From contig JAPLWU010000097.1 of the NCBI GenBank assembly GCA_026396425.1, positions 1-16,170 on the forward strand: DNA of 16,170 bases, given 5' to 3'. The translations under genes and the position numbers were made by a program. Positions 13,850 to 16,170 of this stretch are shown one piece after another; position 1 is the stretch's first letter; each line of letters begins with the position of its first letter. This DNA is from Microcaldota archaeon. GTDB taxonomy: Archaea > Micrarchaeota > Micrarchaeia > Burarchaeales > JAKAKT01. The notes under the pieces are model-generated. The model worked only from the letters and a program-made list of their open reading frames with translations. It was not told the origin of the DNA and ran no database searches.

Positions 13850-14432
13850 ATGACGAAACGCGAACTCGTGCTGCTCAAACTCGGCGGGAGCCTCATAACC
13901 CACAAGGACAGGCCCTTCACGCCAGACATGAAAACGATTGAAAGGCTCGCGAGGGAAATAAGGAATGCGAGAAAGGAGCGCGATTTCGACCTGATTCTCG
14001 GCCATGGCGGCGGCTCGTTCCCCCATTTTCCGGCAAAGAAATACCAGACCCACAAGGGGATGATTCACAAAAAAAGCCCGCGCGGCTTCGCCGAAACGCA
14101 GGACGCGGCAGCGAGGCTCAACAGACTCGTGGTCACCGCTCTTCTGAACGCTGGCGAAAATGCGGTTTCAGTTTCGCCTTCGTCGTGCTCCATTTCAAAA
14201 CATGGCGCAATCTCCCATTTCTTCTATCTCCAAATACGGCTTATGCTCAAGCACGGCCTCCTTCCGGTCGTTTACGGCGACCCGGTGATGGACACGCACA
14301 GGGGGTGTTCAATCCTCTCGACCGAAGCCAGGCGTCGAGGCCGAAATCGCCGGCGGCATGATTCCCGGGAACATACACCGAACCCTCACAGGCAAAAAGC
14401 ACGTTCGCACCCTAATCCGCTGGCGGCCATGA
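13850..14432 (+). pseudogene. ipk: Isopentenyl phosphate kinase, internally deleted and frameshifted
   Basis: The intact enzyme phosphorylates isopentenyl phosphate to isopentenyl diphosphate, the last step of the pathway. The N-terminal 159 residues are well conserved: LLKLGGSLITHKD (8-20), GHGGGSFPH (51-59) with the family's active-site His, and LLPVVYGDPVMD followed by STE. The expected next segment (D-x-V-D-G-V-Y, then D-V-T-G-G-M-x-x-K) is absent. Instead, after a shift of frame near 14327-14331, the sequence resumes as GVEAEIAGGMIPGNIHRTLTG (from 14331), the usual C-terminal end, stopping at 14430-14432. About 70-75 codons are missing. Without the lost nucleotide-binding segment the product should be inactive. 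The original frame runs on to 14446. The start ATG is supported by GGTGA at 13840-13844. Confidence 0.75.
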
Positions 14433-14437
14433 CACCA

Positions 14438-14452
14438 AACCTTTAATAAAAT
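14438..14452 (+). promoter_or_regulatory. Histone promoter, TATA-like
   Basis: AACCTTTAATAAAAT lies about 35-45 bp before the histone ATG, at the distance expected for an archaeal TATA box with a leader of roughly 15-20 nt. Confidence 0.45.
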
Positions 14453-14483
14453 CCAAGCACCCGTATTAATCGAAGTTGATAAC

Positions 14484-14717
14484 ATGCCGAAGAAATCTGG
14501 TAAAAAAGGCTCAAGCGAACTCCCGCTTGCCCCGCTCGAGCGAATGATAAAGAAGGCGGGCGCCGAGCGCGTCAGCAACGAGGCGGCCAGGGAGCTCGCG
14601 ATGCTCCTCCAGGAAAAGGCCACGGCGCTTTCGTCCCGCGCGGTCAAGCTTGCGAAGCACGCCGGCCGCGTGACCGTAACGGCCGAGGACATAAAAATGA
14701 GTTCCAAATCCCTCTAG
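14484..14717 (+). CDS. Archaeal histone
   Basis: DNA-wrapping histone-fold protein of 77 residues. The fold runs from LPLAPLERMIKKAGAERVS (helix 1), EAARELAMLLQEKATALSSRAVKLAKHAG (long helix 2), to RVTVTAEDIKMS (loop and helix 3), with the family's VT-x-x-D-I motif. An N-terminal extension of about 12 residues (MPKKSGKKGSSE) is Lys/Gly/Ser-rich, while most archaeal histones begin almost directly at the fold. The start ATG is at 14484 after GTTGATAAC. The endonuclease III-like gene begins 8 bp after the stop, with its Shine-Dalgarno AGGTG overlapping the histone stop codon, so the two are co-expressed. Confidence 0.95.
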   Translation: MPKKSGKKGSSELPLAPLERMIKKAGAERVSNEAARELAMLLQEKATALSSRAVKLAKHAGRVTVTAEDIKMSSKSL

Positions 14718-14725
14718 GTGTCGAA

Positions 14726-15439
14726 GTGCCCGATAAACGAAAAATAAAAAGGATAGTGCGAGCCCTTCGCTCTGAGTACGGCGCGCCGTTCCGCCCGGCC
14801 GTTGTCCGGTGCGCAAGTCCGATGGACGAGCTAATTCTCACAATCCTCTCGCAGAATACAAACGATAGGAATAGCGGAATGGCATTCGCCAATCTCAAAA
14901 AACGCTTCAAAAATTGGGACGCGCTCTTGTCCGCCCCAATCGCTTCGGTTGAGCTGGCCGTCTACCCCAGCGGATTTTTTCATTTGAAGGCAAAAAGGAT
15001 AAGGCGGGCACTCGCAGAAATAAAAAAACGCGAGGGCCGGCTCTCGCTTTCCCGCATAGGCGGAATGCCCCTCGGCGAGGCCAAAGCCTACCTCACCTCG
15101 CTCTATGGGGTGGGCCCGAAAACGGCGGCCATCATTCTGATGTTCTGCTTCAACAAGCCGTCATTACCAGTAGACACGCACGTTTTTCGCGTCTCGAGGA
15201 GGCTCGGCCTCGTCCCGGAAAAATCAAACCCGGAAAGGGCGCAGGAAATGCTGGAGGGAGAATTGGACCAGGCCGACTTCTTCCCTTTCCATCTCGGAAT
15301 AATAACTCACGGAAGAAAAATCTGCACGGCCCGCTCGCCAAAATGCAATTCATGCATTCTGCGCAAGCTCTGCCCCTGCGCGAAAAAATTCATGCGAAAA
15401 GAAGGCCGGAAAAAAAGCAATAGCGGGGACTGGATTTGA
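14726..15439 (+). CDS. nth: Endonuclease III-like DNA glycosylase/AP lyase
   Basis: Base-excision repair enzyme of the helix-hairpin-helix superfamily, 237 residues. Motifs are LILTILSQNTNDRNS (helix near the active site), the hairpin LYGVGPKTAAIILMF with the catalytic Lys, and PVDTHVFRV with the catalytic Asp. The iron-sulfur loop is C-x6-C-x2-C-x5-C within CTARSPKCNSCILRKLC. The start is GTG at 14726, preceded by AGGTG (14716-14720). It forms an operon with the histone gene upstream. Its last six codons and stop lie inside the oppositely oriented initiator tRNA gene (from 15421). The exact substrate (oxidised pyrimidines, mismatch T or U) cannot be told from the sequence. Confidence 0.92.
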   Translation: MPDKRKIKRIVRALRSEYGAPFRPAVVRCASPMDELILTILSQNTNDRNSGMAFANLKKRFKNWDALLSAPIASVELAVYPSGFFHLKAKRIRRALAEIKKREGRLSLSRIGGMPLGEAKAYLTSLYGVGPKTAAIILMFCFNKPSLPVDTHVFRVSRRLGLVPEKSNPERAQEMLEGELDQADFFPFHLGIITHGRKICTARSPKCNSCILRKLCPCAKKFMRKEGRKKSNSGDWI

Positions 15440-15518
15440 ACCAGCGATCTCTGGGTTATGAGCCCAGCGGGCACTCCAGGCTACCCTTAGGGTTTAATCG
15501 TTTGATTATTACCCCGCT
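15421..15518 (-). tRNA. Initiator tRNA-Met (CAU) with a 24-nt stretch between acceptor stem and D arm
   Basis: Minus-strand parts: acceptor AGCGGGG pairs with CCCCGCT followed by the discriminator A, the D arm GGGTAGCCTGGAGTGCCC, the anticodon arm CTGGG-CTCATAA-CCCAG, and the T arm CTGG-TTCAAAT-CCAG. An A1:U72 pair and three consecutive G:C pairs at the base of the anticodon stem mark it as initiator. No CCA is encoded. Between U8 and G10, where one base is expected, there are 24 (15487-15510), so about 23 are extra. The insert contains a TAATC-AAAC-GATTA hairpin and an ACCC that can pair with GGGT of the acceptor/position 8 region, which could present a relaxed bulge-helix-bulge for the splicing endonuclease. 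Confidence 0.85.
15487..15510 (-). other. Candidate non-canonical tRNA intron
   Basis: Extra sequence between tRNA positions 8 and 10 of the initiator tRNA. Removing 23 of its 24 bases restores a normal tRNA of 75 nt. Exact splice sites are ambiguous because the ends are A-rich. Confidence 0.5.
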
Positions 15519-15550
15519 AGCGTGGAGTAGCTACATTTATCGGCGCAGTA

Positions 15551-15560
15551 ATTTATAAAC
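15551..15560. promoter_or_regulatory. Shared TATA element between tRNA-Met and rpiA
   Basis: ATTTATAAAC contains the palindrome TTTATAAA, lying about 34 bp from each of the two divergent gene starts (tRNA 5' end at 15518 and rpiA ATG at 15594). It is the only good TATA-like site at a suitable distance for both. Confidence 0.5.
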
Positions 15561-15593
15561 GTTCACTGGACGTAAGTTTCAGGAAGTGGTAAA

Positions 15594-16170
15594 ATGGATG
15601 CAAAAGACGGAAAATTCGTTGCGGCCGGCAAGGCAATAAAATTCGTTCACAGAGGCCAAACCATCGGTCTCGGCACCGGCTCGACTGCAGAAGTTTTCAT
15701 AAGGCTGCTCGCTGAAAAAAACAAAAAAACAAACCTCAACCTGACGTGCGTTGCAACTTCAATTCGCTCTGAAAAGCTCGCAAAAAAACTCGGCCTGCGG
15801 GTAAAGAACCTGAACGAAGTCGAATCGATTGATACCGCCTTCGATGGAGCCGACATCGTAGTTGGCAACAACCTCATAAAGGGCATGGGCGGCGGAGCCA
15901 TAGCCCGCGAAAAGTGCGTCGACTACAGGGCCAAAAAATTCGTGGTGATAGCGGGCAAATCCAAAATCCGAAAAGTATTCGGCGGCATACTCCCGATAGA
16001 GGTAATCCCAATGGCCGCCTCGCACGTATCCGGCGAACTGCAATCGCTGGGCGCCAGAAGCGCGGCAGCCAGAAAAGACGGCGCGAAAAATTTCATAACC
16101 GACAATGGCAACATGATTCTGCATGCCGATTTCCCGAAAATCGCTTCGCCAAAACTCCTCGAACAAAAAA
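15594..16170 (+). CDS. rpiA: Ribose-5-phosphate isomerase A (cut by window edge)
   Basis: Interconverts ribose 5-phosphate and ribulose 5-phosphate, supplying ribose for nucleotides and PRPP (used by the NadC-like enzyme nearby). The first 192 residues are present: IGLGTGSTAEVFI (phosphate-binding loop), TSIRSEKLAKKLGL, FDGADIVVGNNLIKGMGGGAIAREK with the catalytic Asp and Lys region, and VVIAGKSKIRKVFG followed by IEVIP. Where relatives read D-G-A-D-E-V-D, this protein has D-G-A-D-I-V-V. The start ATG at 15594 follows GGAAGTGGT. The C-terminus lies beyond the window. Confidence 0.93.
   Translation, partial: MDAKDGKFVAAGKAIKFVHRGQTIGLGTGSTAEVFIRLLAEKNKKTNLNLTCVATSIRSEKLAKKLGLRVKNLNEVESIDTAFDGADIVVGNNLIKGMGGGAIAREKCVDYRAKKFVVIAGKSKIRKVFGGILPIEVIPMAASHVSGELQSLGARSAAARKDGAKNFITDNGNMILHADFPKIASPKLLEQK

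Noticed and set aside
13796..14446. Reading the isopentenyl phosphate kinase frame as an intact 216-residue protein
   Set aside because: The first 18 codons run through the duplicated tail repeat. The last roughly 37 residues are an Arg-rich out-of-frame reading of a segment that encodes the true family C-terminus in another frame.

Overview
This window is archaeal. It has a group II chaperonin (thermosome) with a GGM tail, a class I lysyl-tRNA synthetase, an archaeal histone, TATA-box promoters, Shine-Dalgarno sites of the GGTG/GGTGATC type, frequent GTG and TTG starts, and the non-classical archaeal mevalonate route. Coding regions are GC-rich, while intergenic DNA is AT-rich or strongly strand-asymmetric. 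The gene mix would suit a DPANN or euryarchaeal genome, but I cannot fix the lineage from sequence alone.

Layout. 1-1960 (minus): the 5' part of lysS, preceded by an unrecognised basic 330-residue gene. 2021-2323 (plus): a PRC-barrel protein, divergent from that gene. 2486-2722 (minus): a small AT-rich ORF under an array of operator-like repeats. 3024-4679 (plus): thermosome with a promoter and an upstream mini-ORF. 4814-7521 (minus): a nadC-like gene, a DUF92 membrane protein and rtcA. 7522-8016: a gene-free stretch with TATA boxes and hairpins, possibly a small structured RNA. 8017-8610 (plus): a coiled-coil protein. 8683-9699 (minus): mevalonate kinase. 9765-14432 (plus): a tight run of ubiX, ubiD, aconitase X large subunit, a methyltransferase, a broken aconitase X small subunit and a broken isopentenyl phosphate kinase. 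14484-15439 (plus): histone and an endonuclease III-like gene. 15421-15518 (minus): initiator tRNA-Met carrying an insertion. 15594-end (plus): start of rpiA.

How the genes fit. Mevalonate kinase, aconitase X (phosphomevalonate dehydratase), the UbiD decarboxylase with its prenyl-FMN maker UbiX, and isopentenyl phosphate kinase are the successive steps of the archaeal mevalonate pathway from mevalonate to isopentenyl diphosphate, here gathered around one divergent promoter. The most striking observation is that two of them look broken in the same way. The small aconitase X subunit and the kinase each keep a recognisable N-terminus and C-terminus, but lack roughly 75 internal codons and are out of frame across the junction. 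Either the pathway is decaying here, or functional copies lie elsewhere, or the assembly is wrong at two hairpin-bearing sites.

Other points of interest are a 24-nt stretch between acceptor stem and D arm of the initiator tRNA (candidate non-canonical intron), the nth gene ending inside that tRNA gene, two short tandem duplications at gene ends (rtcA start, small-subunit end) that share a 67-bp offset, and strongly base-skewed intergenic tracts.
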